From Mitsuaria chitosanitabida ATCC BAA-476 = NBRC 102408 (GTDB lineage: Bacteria > Pseudomonadota > Gammaproteobacteria > Burkholderiales > Burkholderiaceae_C), in contig NZ_BCYP01000001.1 of assembly GCF_001598255.1 (NCBI RefSeq), positions 186,001 to 250,000 of the forward strand: a stretch of 64,000 bases of DNA, given 5' to 3'. Position numbers and translations under genes: made by a program. Below are positions 55,714-64,000 of the stretch, one piece after another; position 1 is the stretch's first letter, and each line of letters opens with the position of its first letter. The notes beneath the pieces are model-generated. The model saw only the letters and a list, made by a program, of their open reading frames with translations, did no database searches and had not been told where the DNA came from.

Positions 55714-56348
55714 CGCTCGCCCATGCGCGGCGGGTCGGGATCGTTCACGTTGCCACACTCCGGCAGGACGGCGCGGACGAGCAGCTCGCTCGCCTGGTCC
55801 AGGTGGCCCTTGGCGAGCTCGAGCTGCGTCGGGACCACGTCGAGCCGGCCCGCCTCGATGGCGCGCCGGACCTTGGACAGCCAGTTCTGCGCGCCATCGG
55901 CGTTCATGCGCGCGTAGCCGATCTCCCAATCGGCCAGGTGCCGCCGGGGCGAGGTCTCCCGGAGCGCCGCATGAAGCCGGTCCAGTTCCAGCTGCAGGAC
56001 GTGCAGCGCCTCGAAATGGCCGGCGACGTGATGCAGCGCCGGCGGCAGGGCGTCCAAGCGCCGGGCCAGCTCCGTGAGATTCGCGCAGGTCGCCAATGGA
56101 GAGTCGTCCAATCGGCAGGCCTCGGACAACAGCAGCCGGACGCGCCGCCGCAGCGCTTCGTCGGCGCCGCGCCAACGCGCGGCGGTGGCGTGGAGCAGGC
56201 CGGCCCGCTCGCGGACCAGGGTCTTGAAGGCTCGAAGCCGGGCCGGGTCCGGCGCGAACGCTCCCTGGGGGTGAGAGGCCGGCAGGGCCGGGGCGGTGGC
56301 GTCCTGCGACGCGTGGGTCAGGGGCTCGGCCTTGCGGGGAACAGACAT
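55710..56348 (-). CDS. Conserved-looking protein of unknown function
   Basis: 212 residues from MSVPRKAEPLTH. Mostly alpha-helical and rich in Arg, Leu and Ala, with no signal peptide or membrane helix. A C-terminal segment ADWEIGYARMNADGAQNWLSKVRR looks conserved. No family recognised. It ends within the last four bases of mutY on the opposite strand. Confidence 0.6.
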   Translation of the reverse strand: MSVPRKAEPLTHASQDATAPALPASHPQGAFAPDPARLRAFKTLVRERAGLLHATAARWRGADEALRRRVRLLLSEACRLDDSPLATCANLTELARRLDALPPALHHVAGHFEALHVLQLELDRLHAALRETSPRRHLADWEIGYARMNADGAQNWLSKVRRAIEAGRLDVVPTQLELAKGHLDQASELLVRAVLPECGNVNDPDPPRMGER

Positions 56349-56592
56349 GGCGGGACTTCGGATGGTGGCGGGAAAGCGGGTCGCCACGACCTGTCGTCGG
56401 CATCCCCGCCCTCGCTCAGTCACCTCGACGCCAGGATGAGGGCCTCGGCGGAGTCCCATGTGCGGGTGGGCCTGGGGGAAATGGCTAGTCCATTTGAGGG
56501 CCGAGGCCATCGAATTCGTTATGGCCGTTCGCGGGGCGCGCTATGCTCGCGCGATCGCCGCACAGCGGCCCGCCACGACCATCAGGGACATC

Positions 56593-56952
56593 ATGTCGAA
56601 CGCCGTCACGCCGGGGGCCGCCGCCCCTCTGAAGAGCGCTCTGGAATCCGCCTTCATCGCGCTGCTCGCCAGCGGGGTCTGTCTCTGGTTCCTGATCAGC
56701 GATTCGCAGGCCGGCGAGGTGGATGCGGCGCGGGCGACCATGTTCGGACTGGGCCTGTTCGCCGCCCTGTGCGCGCACTGGGTCTACATGGGGCTGGCGC
56801 TCAAGCGCGCGGGCCGCGGAGGCGCCCCGTGGATGGCGTGGATGGTGGGCGTGGTGGTCCTGCTGCCGTTCGCGTCGGTGGTGCTGGGCATCCTGCTGTT
56901 CAACCAGGCGCAGGACATGGACAACCAGGCCGCGGCGCAGACGCAGCTCTGA
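56593..56952 (+). CDS. Small integral membrane protein
   Basis: 119 residues with three hydrophobic segments (about 18-36, 48-67 and 82-104), the middle loop carrying KRAGRGGAPW. No family recognised. An in-frame ATG further up (56458) exists, but the sequence before 56593 does not look coding. Confidence 0.65.
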   Translation: MSNAVTPGAAAPLKSALESAFIALLASGVCLWFLISDSQAGEVDAARATMFGLGLFAALCAHWVYMGLALKRAGRGGAPWMAWMVGVVVLLPFASVVLGILLFNQAQDMDNQAAAQTQL

Positions 56953-57035
56953 ACGCCACCTTCACGCCCGCCGGGCCCGAGCGCGGGCCGGCATGAGGCA
57001 CCGACCGGGCGCGGGACGCGACCCGGCCGCGCCGT

Positions 57036-58031
57036 TCAGCGCGCGTCCAGTTCCCGGTGCCGCTTGAGCACCTGACCGTGGAAGGCGAATTGCTTGGCCA
57101 GGGTCTCCACCAGATAGACCGAGCGGTGCTGGCCCCCGGTGCAGCCGATCGCCACCGTGAGGTAGCTGCGCTGGTCCTGCGCGAAGTTCGGCAGCCACTG
57201 CGCGATGAAGGCGCCGATCTGGCTGAGCATCAAGCGCACCTCGGGCTGGACCTCGAGATAGGCCGCCACGGGTTCGTCGCGGCCGGTCAGCGGACGCAGC
57301 TCGCGGTCGTAGTACGGATTGGGCAGCACGCGGACGTCGAAGACGAAGTCCGCATCGCTGGGCACGCCGTGCTTGAAGGCGAAGGACTCGAACACCAGCG
57401 TCAGCGAGGAGCCGCTCGCGCGCACCAGGTCGCGCACCCAGGCGCGCAGCTGGGCCGGGCGCAGCTGGCTGCTGTCGATGACGGTGGACTCCATGCGCAG
57501 TGGCGTGAGCAGCTCGCGCTCCAGCGCGATGGCTTCCTGCAGCGCGCGATGGGTGTCGCCGTCGTCGTTGCCAACGCGCAGCGGGTGCGGGCGACGCGTC
57601 TCGGAGAAGCGGCGCAGCAGGGTGTCGTTGTCGGCGTCCAGGAAGATCGCCCGGATCGAGATGCCGCTGTGGCGCATCTCCTTGATGTGCAGCAGCAGCT
57701 GAGGCAGCGAGCCCGCGCTGCGCACGTCGACCGCGATGGCGACGCGGCGCCAGCCGCGCTGACGCTCGAGCTCGAGGAACTGCGGGAGCAGCTCGGGCGG
57801 CAGGTTGTCGACGCAGTAGAAGCCGGCGTCCTCGAGCGCGTGCATCGCGATGGACTTGCCGCCGCCGGACATGCCGGTGACCAGGACGACATCCCCGTTG
57901 CGCAGCGAGCCGGCGGGCTGGGCACCGGGCGCGAGCTGGGCGCCGAGTCGGGCCTGGGCGTCGGCCTCGGACGAGGGGGACGAAGGGGGCTGATCGGCGC
58001 CGGAGGACAGGGTCGGATCGGGCGCGTTCAC
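57036..58031 (-). CDS. rapZ: RNase adapter protein RapZ
   Basis: 331 residues. After a Ser/Pro/Ala-rich lead of about 45 residues, the P-loop [18 protein letters not shown] begins the NTPase-like domain; [12 protein letters not shown] follows, and the C-terminal RNA-binding domain has [18 protein letters not shown] and [15 protein letters not shown]. In enterobacteria RapZ steers RNase E to GlmZ; in other bacteria the target is less clear. The start overlaps the recN stop. Confidence 0.95.
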   Translation of the reverse strand: MNAPDPTLSSGADQPPSSPSSEADAQARLGAQLAPGAQPAGSLRNGDVVLVTGMSGGGKSIAMHALEDAGFYCVDNLPPELLPQFLELERQRGWRRVAIAVDVRSAGSLPQLLLHIKEMRHSGISIRAIFLDADNDTLLRRFSETRRPHPLRVGNDDGDTHRALQEAIALERELLTPLRMESTVIDSSQLRPAQLRAWVRDLVRASGSSLTLVFESFAFKHGVPSDADFVFDVRVLPNPYYDRELRPLTGRDEPVAAYLEVQPEVRLMLSQIGAFIAQWLPNFAQDQRSYLTVAIGCTGGQHRSVYLVETLAKQFAFHGQVLKRHRELDAR

Positions 58032-59758
58032 GGCTTCACTTTCTTCGAGGAGGAGGGCGGGGCGAGGGTCGAGGGCGCGTCACCGGACGCGGCCTTGGCG
58101 GACAGCTCCAGCATCTCCTGCGCATGGGCGAGGGAGGTGGAGGACAGGCGTTCGCCGCCGAGCATGCGGGCGATCTCGGCGGTGCGGGCCTCGCCGGAAA
58201 TCGGGCGCACGTCGGAATTGGTCTTGCCGTCCTTGAGCGCCTTGGCGACGAGGAAGTGGTGATCCGCGCAGGCGGCGACCTGCGGCAGGTGGGTGACGGC
58301 GAGCACCTGGGCGCGCCGGCCCAGCTGCTTCATCAGGCGGCCGACGGTCTCGGCGACGGCGCCACCGACGCCCGCGTCGATCTCGTCGAAGATCAGCGTG
58401 CCGGCTCCGGCGTTCTTCTGGCTGGTCGTGACCGCGATGGCCAGCGCGATGCGCGAGAGTTCGCCGCCGGAGGCGACCTTGCCCAGCGGACGCGGCGTGC
58501 TGCCGGCGTGGCCGGCAACCAGGAACTCCGCCGATTCCAGACCGAAGCTCTGGGGCTCGTCCTGCGGGAGCAGCGCGACCTCGAAGCGGCCGCCGGACAT
58601 GCCCAGCTGCTGCATGGCCTGCGAGACCGCGTTCGACAGGGCCGGCGCGGCCTTCGCGCGAGCCGTGCTGACGGTCCTGGCTTCCTTCTGGAAGGCCTTG
58701 AGCGCGGTGGCCTGCTTCGCTTGCAGGCCCTCGAGGTCGGCGGCGGCGTCGAGCTGCGCGAGCTCCGCCTTCCATTCGGCGAGCAGCGCGGGCAGCTCGG
58801 CCGGCTGGCGACGGTAGCGGCGCGACAGCGTGACCCAGGCGGACAGCCGGTCGTCGAGCTGCTGCAGCCGATCGGGATCCAGATCGGCGGCGTTCAGGTA
58901 GGAGCTCAGGCTGTGGGCGGCGTCCTGCAGCTGGGCCTGCGCGCCGAGCAGCGCGTTGACGGTGTCCTGCAGGCCGGCGTCGTAGCCCAGCACGTCCTGG
59001 AGCGCGGACAGCGCCTCGTCGGTGAGCGATTCCGCGTTGATCTCGGCCTCGGCGACGCGTTCGAGGGCGCCGCGGGCGGCGTCCATCAGCGATTGCGCAT
59101 GCGACAGGCGCTGGTGCTCGGCGTTGAGCTCGTCCCACTCGTCGGCGCCGGGGGCGAGGCGGTCGACCTCGCCGATCTGCCAGCTCAGGCGTTCGTGCTC
59201 GCGGGCGAGGTCGGACTGCTTGGCGCGGGCGGCGCTGAGCGTCTCGGTGGCTTGTCGCCAATCGGAGAAGGCGGCGGCCAGGGGTTTGGTGTCGATCAGC
59301 GCGAAGCCGTCGAGCAGCTCGCGCACGCTGGCGGGGCGGGTCAGGCCTTGCCAGGCGTGCTGGCCGTGGATGTCGAGCAGGTGTTCGGCGAGCTCGCGCA
59401 GCTGGGCGACGGTGGCGGTGCCGCCGTTGATCCAGGCGCGGCTCTTCCCCTGGGCGTCGATGACGCGGCGCAGCAGCAACGTGTCGGCGGCGCCGTCGCT
59501 GGAGGCTTCGAAGCCCGCTTCCTCCAGCCAGGGGGCGAGGGCGGCGGGGCGGTCGAACTCGGCGGCGATCTCGGCGCGGGGCGCGCCTTCGCGGACGACG
59601 GCGGCGTCGCCGCGGGAGCCGAGGGCGAGCTGCAGGGCGTCGATCAGGATGGACTTGCCGGCGCCGGTTTCACCGGTGAGGGCGGAGAAGCCGGCGGCGA
59701 AGTCGAGCTCCAGGGCCGGGACGATGACGAAGTCCTTGAGCGCGAGGCGGCGCAGCAT
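58028..59758 (-). CDS. recN: DNA repair protein RecN
   Basis: 576 residues, an SMC-like ATPase of double-strand break repair. Walker [15 protein letters not shown] is near 30-43, a central coiled coil spans about 150-380, and Walker [14 protein letters not shown] is near 480, preceded by [14 protein letters not shown]. Overlaps rapZ, and its start touches the nadK stop; nadK-recN is a common pair. Confidence 0.96.
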   Translation of the reverse strand: MLRRLALKDFVIVPALELDFAAGFSALTGETGAGKSILIDALQLALGSRGDAAVVREGAPRAEIAAEFDRPAALAPWLEEAGFEASSDGAADTLLLRRVIDAQGKSRAWINGGTATVAQLRELAEHLLDIHGQHAWQGLTRPASVRELLDGFALIDTKPLAAAFSDWRQATETLSAARAKQSDLAREHERLSWQIGEVDRLAPGADEWDELNAEHQRLSHAQSLMDAARGALERVAEAEINAESLTDEALSALQDVLGYDAGLQDTVNALLGAQAQLQDAAHSLSSYLNAADLDPDRLQQLDDRLSAWVTLSRRYRRQPAELPALLAEWKAELAQLDAAADLEGLQAKQATALKAFQKEARTVSTARAKAAPALSNAVSQAMQQLGMSGGRFEVALLPQDEPQSFGLESAEFLVAGHAGSTPRPLGKVASGGELSRIALAIAVTTSQKNAGAGTLIFDEIDAGVGGAVAETVGRLMKQLGRRAQVLAVTHLPQVAACADHHFLVAKALKDGKTNSDVRPISGEARTAEIARMLGGERLSSTSLAHAQEMLELSAKAASGDAPSTLAPPSSSKKVKP

Positions 59759-60633
59759 CAGCTGTTTCCTTCGTTCCAGCGCAGCTTGCGGCGCAGGGTC
59801 GCGTAGTAGCTCCAGCCGCGGGGGTGGAGGAAGGGGGCGCGGTGCTGGGAGCGGCGCACGGTGATGCAGTCGCCGTGCAGCAGCGAGGCCAGGGCCTGCA
59901 TGTCGAAGTTCACGCTGGCGTCGCGGCCGGCGACGATGGTGAGGCGGACCTCGCCGTTGTCGGGCAGGACGATGGGGCGGTTGGACAGCGCGTGGGACGC
60001 GATCGGGAGCAGCACCCAGCCGGCGATGCCGGGGTGGAGGATGGGGCCGCCGGCGGAGAGCGCGTAGGCGGTGGAGCCGGTCGGGGTGCCGACGATGACG
60101 CCGTCGGCGCGCATGTTGGCGACGAACTCGTCGCCGACGTCGACGCGCAGCTCGACCATGGCGGCGGTGGCGCCGCGGGAGACGACGACGTCGTTGAGGG
60201 CGACGCCGGCGAAGATCTGTTCGCCGTCACGGATGACGGAGCCCTCGAGCAGGGAGCGGTGTTCGATCTCGTAGTCGCCGGCGAGGATGGAGGCGAGGGC
60301 TTCCTTGTACTCGTCGGTGGAGATGTCGGTGATGAAGCCCAGGCGGCCCTGGTTGATGCCCACGAGCGGGAGGCCGTAGCGGGCGACCTGGCGGCCGAAG
60401 CCCAGCATGGTGCCGTCGCCGCCGACGACGATGGCGAGGTCGCACTGGGTGCCGAGCTCGGCGTGGGTCAGGGCGGGGAGGGAGGTGATGCCGGTGCTGT
60501 CGGCGGTTTCCTGTTCCAGGGAAACATCCAATCCCTGGGAGGCGACGAATTCGGCAATCTCCTCCAGGATGGGGCGGATGCCCCGGGCCTGGGGTTTTCC
60601 GACGATCGCCACGTGTTGGAAGCGCTTGGACAT
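59758..60633 (-). CDS. nadK: NAD kinase
   Basis: 291 residues. Phosphorylates NAD to NADP. The diagnostic motif [11 protein letters not shown] is near residue 72; the conserved NDVVVSRG and the diphosphate-binding [17 protein letters not shown] follow. A TGTAAT -10 box on the minus strand (60647-60642) lies only 8 nt before the start, again suggesting a leaderless mRNA. Confidence 0.97.
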   Translation of the reverse strand: MSKRFQHVAIVGKPQARGIRPILEEIAEFVASQGLDVSLEQETADSTGITSLPALTHAELGTQCDLAIVVGGDGTMLGFGRQVARYGLPLVGINQGRLGFITDISTDEYKEALASILAGDYEIEHRSLLEGSVIRDGEQIFAGVALNDVVVSRGATAAMVELRVDVGDEFVANMRADGVIVGTPTGSTAYALSAGGPILHPGIAGWVLLPIASHALSNRPIVLPDNGEVRLTIVAGRDASVNFDMQALASLLHGDCITVRRSQHRAPFLHPRGWSYYATLRRKLRWNEGNS

Positions 60634-60641
60634 AGCGCGGA

Positions 60642-60647
60642 ATTACA
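60642..60647 (-). promoter_or_regulatory. Putative -10 box of nadK
   Basis: TGTAAT on the minus strand, 8 nt before the nadK ATG (60633). Confidence 0.5.
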
Positions 60648-60713
60648 CCACAGCGATGTGACTGGACGGGGTCGTCGGGAGGGTGTGCCGGGAGAGGAAA
60701 CCGGCGGGTTCAC

Positions 60714-60719
60714 TAGAAT
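60714..60719 (+). promoter_or_regulatory. Putative -10 box of hrcA
   Basis: TAGAAT. It overlaps the first possible ATG (60718), so the second ATG at 60727, 7 nt downstream, is the more likely start. No CIRCE operator (TTAGCACTC-N9-GAGTGCTAA) is seen near it. Confidence 0.5.
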
Positions 60720-60726
60720 GAAAAGC

Positions 60727-61737
60727 ATGCTCGACGACCGCGCGAAATTACTGCTGAAGGCTCTGGTGGAGAGGTACATCGCGGATGGCCAGCCGGTGGG
60801 GTCGCGCACGCTGTCGCGGGCGTCGGGTCTGGAGCTGAGCCCGGCGACGATCCGCAACGTGATGGCGGACCTGGAGGAGCTGGGTCTGATCGCGAGCCCG
60901 CACACGAGCGCGGGCCGCATCCCGACCCCCTTGGGCTACCGCCTGTTCGTGGACACCTTGCTGACGGCCAAGCCGGGGCTGCCGCGGGAAGCGGCGTTCG
61001 AGAGCCAACTGCTGCCGGACCAGCCGCAACGGGTGATCACCAGCGCGGCGCAGATGCTGTCCAGCCTGTCGAACTTCGTGGGGGTGGTGACGTCGCCGCG
61101 CAAGACGGCGGTGTTCCACCACATCGAGTTCCTGCGGCTGGGTGACCGGCGGGTGCTGGTGATCATGGTGTCGCCGGACGGGGACGTGCAGAACCGGCTG
61201 GTGTTCACGGCGCAGGACCTGACGCAGTCCGACCTGACGGAGGCCAGCAACCGGCTGAACGCGCACTACACGGGGCTGTCGCTGGACGTGGTGCGGGACC
61301 GGCTGAGGAGCGAGGTGGATCAGCTGCGCGGGGAGATCGCCAAGCTGATGAGCGCGGCGGTGGACGTCGGCCAGCAGGGCATCCAGGAGCACGAGCCGGT
61401 GATCATTTCCGGGGAGCGCAACCTGCTGACGGTGCAGGACTTCAGCCACGACATGGGGAGCCTGCGGCGGATGTTCGATCTCTTCGAGCAGAAGACGCAG
61501 TTGATGCGGCTGCTGGATGTGTCGTCGCGCGCGGAAGGCGTGCGAATCTACATAGGCGGGGAGAGCCAGGTGGTTCCGGTGGAGGAGCTGTCGGTGGTCT
61601 CGGCGCCGTACGAGGTCGATGGCGAGGTGGTGGGAACGCTGGGCGTGATCGGCCCGACGCGGATGGCCTATGACCGGATGATCGAGATCGTGGACATCAC
61701 GTCGCGGATGGTCTCGAGCGCGTTGTCGCAGAAGTAG
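60727..61737 (+). CDS. hrcA: Heat-inducible transcription repressor HrcA
   Basis: 336 residues from [19 protein letters not shown]. It represses groESL and dnaK-type operons through CIRCE. The winged helix covers about 1-75 ([42 protein letters not shown]); the C-terminal dimerisation domain has IYIGGESQ and [18 protein letters not shown] prefer 60727 to the ATG at 60718 because the family starts this way and a -10 box covers the earlier codon. Confidence 0.96.
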   Translation: MLDDRAKLLLKALVERYIADGQPVGSRTLSRASGLELSPATIRNVMADLEELGLIASPHTSAGRIPTPLGYRLFVDTLLTAKPGLPREAAFESQLLPDQPQRVITSAAQMLSSLSNFVGVVTSPRKTAVFHHIEFLRLGDRRVLVIMVSPDGDVQNRLVFTAQDLTQSDLTEASNRLNAHYTGLSLDVVRDRLRSEVDQLRGEIAKLMSAAVDVGQQGIQEHEPVIISGERNLLTVQDFSHDMGSLRRMFDLFEQKTQLMRLLDVSSRAEGVRIYIGGESQVVPVEELSVVSAPYEVDGEVVGTLGVIGPTRMAYDRMIEIVDITSRMVSSALSQK

Positions 61738-61806
61738 AATCCGCCGCTCCGGTGCAAGGCCGGAGCCGCGGATCCGCCAGGATCCGCATACTCGTATTAC
61801 CCCCGG

Positions 61807-61883
61807 GGGCCGTTAGCTCAGTTGGTTAGAGCAGAGGACTCATAATCCTTTGGTCATTGGTTCAAGTCCAATACGGCCTACCA
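61807..61883 (+). tRNA. tRNA with CAU anticodon (elongator Met, or Ile2 after lysidine modification)
   Basis: 77 nt with encoded CCA. Acceptor GGGCCGT with ACGGCCT (one G-U pair), D-arm GCTCAGTTGGTTAGAGC, anticodon loop CTCATAA (CAT), T-arm ATTGGTTCAAGTCCAAT. It lacks the initiator features. The sequence CCTTTGGTC after the anticodon stem is reminiscent of Ile2 tRNAs, so it may be read by TilS; I cannot decide. It marks the left border of the lower-GC segment that follows. Confidence 0.9.
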
Positions 61884-61929
61884 GCATTATTGATTTCAGG
61901 TGAACTGGCTCGGCTGGTTTCTCGGGTTC

Positions 61930-62883
61930 TTACGGGACCAAAATTACGCGACGGTGAAAATCGAGATAAGTCTTTCGAGAGTCGAGGGAAATGCGCGATC
62001 TTGTGTTCTTCGATAATCCGAATGCGGCTATGTCGTGGTCTGTGAGCGTTGACGAGTAAATGATTTCGCCTTCATCCGCGAATGAGATGAGACCCTTGTC
62101 GAACAGGTGATCGATGCTTGGAGTCAGCAGAAGCCCATTAAGCGGATCCAAGCGCTCAAAGCCAGTAGTGCAAGCTCGCCACGGCATGATGTGACTCGCC
62201 CGCAGCAGCAATGGATTCCGAACCCCCGTGACGATGCACTCTGATTGCTGAGCAATCAAGCTCTCACGAAATTGGCCTTGACCACGCCTAGCCAAGATCA
62301 AGGCAGAGCGCTGTGTCTCTGAGAGCGAAACATCCTTTTGAATGTTCTCGCTCTCTTTATCTTCTAGTTCCTGAATCAGCGAAGCCGTATCGCACGCGCT
62401 GACTACCTTTCCGACAGTCCCGCTGGTCCATTGCAAGACGAGATTGAAGAGCTGTACGCTAATCTCGGAAAGATAGGCGCCCTGATTACCGTCTCCGGTC
62501 TTATCACTGAGCGGCGAATACTTCGATGGAAGCGCTTGCCTCAGCTGATCAAGATAATTCTTCGGCTTCGCCTCGACTGCGACGGGAGTCCATTCAACGG
62601 GCAGCAGCCAGCCCGTGTCCGACCAGTATGAGCCGGTGGTCTTGAATGTCTCTGGCTTCGGCGCAGTGATCGCCGGCTCGGTGACTACCCCAATCGCTCG
62701 AATTCGCCCATCTGCATACGAAACGACGGAGTCGCCAACGTGTGCACGGCGCATGTTGTTGTAGAACTGGTTGACCGCGCCTTTGGCATTCGTCTTCGGA
62801 CTCCAGAGATATCCGCCTTCGAACTCTTGGCGGAACGTCTGCTTGTGGTTCACCCACCAGCATCTTGGCGTGTTGCTTGACAT
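61930..62883 (-). CDS. EVE-HNH nuclease, candidate modification-dependent restriction enzyme
   Basis: 317 residues. The N-terminal 130 residues match the EVE (PUA/YTH-like) modified-base reader: RCWWVNHKQTFRQEFEGGYL, NMRRAHVGDSVVSYADG and IGVVTEPA. The C-terminal 110 residues are an HNH_2-type nuclease: ECIVTGVRNPLLLRASHIMPW, RLDPLNGLLLTPSIDHLFDKG. This architecture is known from type IV enzymes that cut DNA with modified cytosines. GC content is well below its neighbours, indicating transfer. Confidence 0.82.
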   Translation of the reverse strand: MSSNTPRCWWVNHKQTFRQEFEGGYLWSPKTNAKGAVNQFYNNMRRAHVGDSVVSYADGRIRAIGVVTEPAITAPKPETFKTTGSYWSDTGWLLPVEWTPVAVEAKPKNYLDQLRQALPSKYSPLSDKTGDGNQGAYLSEISVQLFNLVLQWTSGTVGKVVSACDTASLIQELEDKESENIQKDVSLSETQRSALILARRGQGQFRESLIAQQSECIVTGVRNPLLLRASHIMPWRACTTGFERLDPLNGLLLTPSIDHLFDKGLISFADEGEIIYSSTLTDHDIAAFGLSKNTRSRISLDSRKTYLDFHRRVILVP

Positions 62884-62996
62884 GTTTTTGCTCCCTACCG
62901 CACCAAATGTAGCGGCGGGTTGCTGTCTTCAAGCTAGGCCATTGCACAGGTTGTGCACATCAATCGCCCGAATCAATGCTTCCGTGGAGCGGAGGC

Positions 62997-63869
62997 TCAG
63001 ATTGGCCGCGTCCCTTTGCACCCTGGATAGTTCACACACCCATAGAACGCCTCTCCCACGTTCGGACCGCGCTTGGCGACGCGCTTGATCATGGGATGCG
63101 AGCACAACGGGCACACGACCATCGTGACGTCCTCGAACGCTGGCTCCTGCCTTTGCGGAACGGGGCCGCTCGTAGATCGGGACCCAAGCGCGAGCAAGTC
63201 CTGCAACTTCTCACCGTCAATCAGCGTGATGTTTCGTCCGTCTGCGAATGCGTGAGCCTCGCGGGTGAATCGCCCCGACGTCACCACGAACCCGCCAGCT
63301 GCGCCTTTAGCCGCCATGACCCCGTAGAGCTCCCGCACTACGTTGACGCTGACCTTGTATGCACGCCACTGTTTGCACTGCACGAAGAACGTCTCAGCCC
63401 CATTGGTCCCAGGCTTCCTGAGCACCACGTCGACGCCTCCATCCGCGCCTCCGCCACCGGTTTCCTCCACCGTGAATCCGCGCTGACGAAATCCTTCGCC
63501 GACGAGCATCTCGAACCGCTGCCAAGACATCCCGTCGATGGCCGCGGCGTCTTGCGCCTGCTTTGAATCCTCGACCAACTTCCGGCGCTGCATTCGCCCG
63601 ACTGCCGACAGGGCTCCGGCCGCGACAAACATCAGCGGCACGGCGTACTGGCCCACCATCTGGACCGCCGCGAACACCATGGTCGCCACCATGGAGGTTC
63701 CTTTCACGATGCCCTGCGGACCGAGCTCCGGCTTTGGCGGTGGCATGGATGCCCACGCATGCAGCGCGAGATAGCTGACCACTGCCAAAACGAAGCACAG
63801 CCACCACGGCAGCCTTGCGAGGAGTTTGATCAACTGCTCGCCGCCCTTGCCATTCCTTCTACGGCCCAT
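62997..63869 (-). CDS. Membrane-anchored Mrr-like restriction endonuclease with zinc ribbon
   Basis: 290 residues. Two transmembrane helices lie at about 23-41 and 60-90. The Mrr-type PD-(D/E)xK domain follows at about 112-225: GMSWQRFEMLVGEGFRQRG, GGADGGVDVVL with the catalytic Asp, and FFVQCKQWRAYKVSV with Gln-x-Lys. The C-terminus is a topoisomerase-type zinc ribbon (CPLCSHPM, then GCVNYPGCKGTRPI). Such proteins may cleave foreign or modified DNA at the membrane. Transcribed toward the EVE-HNH gene with a 113-bp gap. Confidence 0.82.
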   Translation of the reverse strand: MGRRRNGKGGEQLIKLLARLPWWLCFVLAVVSYLALHAWASMPPPKPELGPQGIVKGTSMVATMVFAAVQMVGQYAVPLMFVAAGALSAVGRMQRRKLVEDSKQAQDAAAIDGMSWQRFEMLVGEGFRQRGFTVEETGGGGADGGVDVVLRKPGTNGAETFFVQCKQWRAYKVSVNVVRELYGVMAAKGAAGGFVVTSGRFTREAHAFADGRNITLIDGEKLQDLLALGSRSTSGPVPQRQEPAFEDVTMVVCPLCSHPMIKRVAKRGPNVGEAFYGCVNYPGCKGTRPI

Positions 63870-64000
63870 TTGGTTTTCTCCCTTGTCGGGCCAGTATCAC
63901 CATCGAGGGCTGGCGCGCTAGTCGGGGTTCATCGGGCGCTTCGGGCGCTTGCGTGACCCCTTTCACACCTCCAATCCCCTACGCAGCGGCTTTCCGCCCT
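63870..64000. other. Right-edge intergenic sequence
   Basis: 131 bp with no gene, tRNA or clear hairpin. It holds the upstream region of the Mrr-like gene; no integrase or copy of the tRNA 3' end is visible before the edge. Confidence 0.5.

Noticed and set aside
60634-60726. CIRCE operator at hrcA
   Set aside because: No TTAGCACTC/GAGTGCTAA inverted repeat in the nadK-hrcA gap.
61884-64000. Integrase or right attachment site of the tRNA-associated segment
   Set aside because: No recombinase gene and no copy of the tRNA 3' end were found before the window edge.

Overview
The window is a high-GC (roughly 68-70 percent by eye) bacterial chromosome segment of about 64 kb, densely packed and almost entirely coding. 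Gene content and order point to a betaproteobacterium of the Burkholderiales, most likely the Roseateles/Mitsuaria/Rubrivivax side. The markers are a BolA-hisGDCBHAF run, lolB-ispE-tRNA-Gln-prs-rplY-pth, and nadK-recN-rapZ divergent from hrcA. This placement is inferred from synteny and protein character, not from a search.

Layout. 1-6.4 kb: the start of a periplasmic amino-acid-type binding protein, a molybdopterin oxidoreductase followed by a lipoprotein aminopeptidase, an acyl-CoA-binding protein, a wax ester synthase/diacylglycerol acyltransferase and a small secreted protein. 6.6-9.4 kb: a TetR regulator divergent from an ABC-2 exporter pair plus BolA. 9.5-19.5 kb: the histidine operon, interrupted between hisD and hisC by a chemotaxis receptor and an RHH/PIN toxin-antitoxin pair, then rsmD, coaD and a ferredoxin. 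murA and hisI/hisE, often part of this cluster in relatives, are absent. 19.5-28 kb: a B12 pair (cobS and a phosphatase), a DUF3369-type response regulator, a GAF-GGDEF protein, an MFS transporter, Kup and a periplasmic binding protein.

28.1-29.7 kb: a tandem array of one RelE-type toxin, one toxin remnant and three related antitoxins, with a duplicated 48-bp upstream region. 29.7-33.3 kb: a lipoprotein, a CNNM/CBS membrane protein, a small membrane protein coupled to an SMI1/KNR4-like protein, and an NTF2-like protein. 33.4-46.4 kb: one long cobalamin operon (btuB, cobU, btuF, btuC, btuD, cobB, cobO, cbiB, cobD, cobQ, cobT) behind a clear cobalamin riboswitch. Its promoter -10 box overlaps the stop codon of the upstream gene. 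It covers B12 uptake and the late steps from cobyrinate to cobalamin; no early corrin-ring genes are present.

46.4-63.9 kb: housekeeping genes (pth, rplY, prs, tRNA-Gln, ispE, lolB, a TPR protein, mutM, mutY, rapZ, recN, nadK, hrcA). A CAU-anticodon tRNA then borders a lower-GC segment with two candidate restriction nucleases, an EVE-HNH protein and a membrane-anchored Mrr-like protein with a zinc ribbon.

The most unusual signals are: (1) the multi-antitoxin array at 28-29.7 kb; (2) the toxin-antitoxin pair translationally coupled into the his operon, with a PIN toxin lacking an expected acidic residue; (3) a palindromic element translated in-frame inside cobB, and a REP-like repeat translated as the tail of cobD; (4) the candidate restriction island beside the tRNA; (5) a recurrent -10 box only 6-11 nt before start codons, suggesting many leaderless mRNAs.
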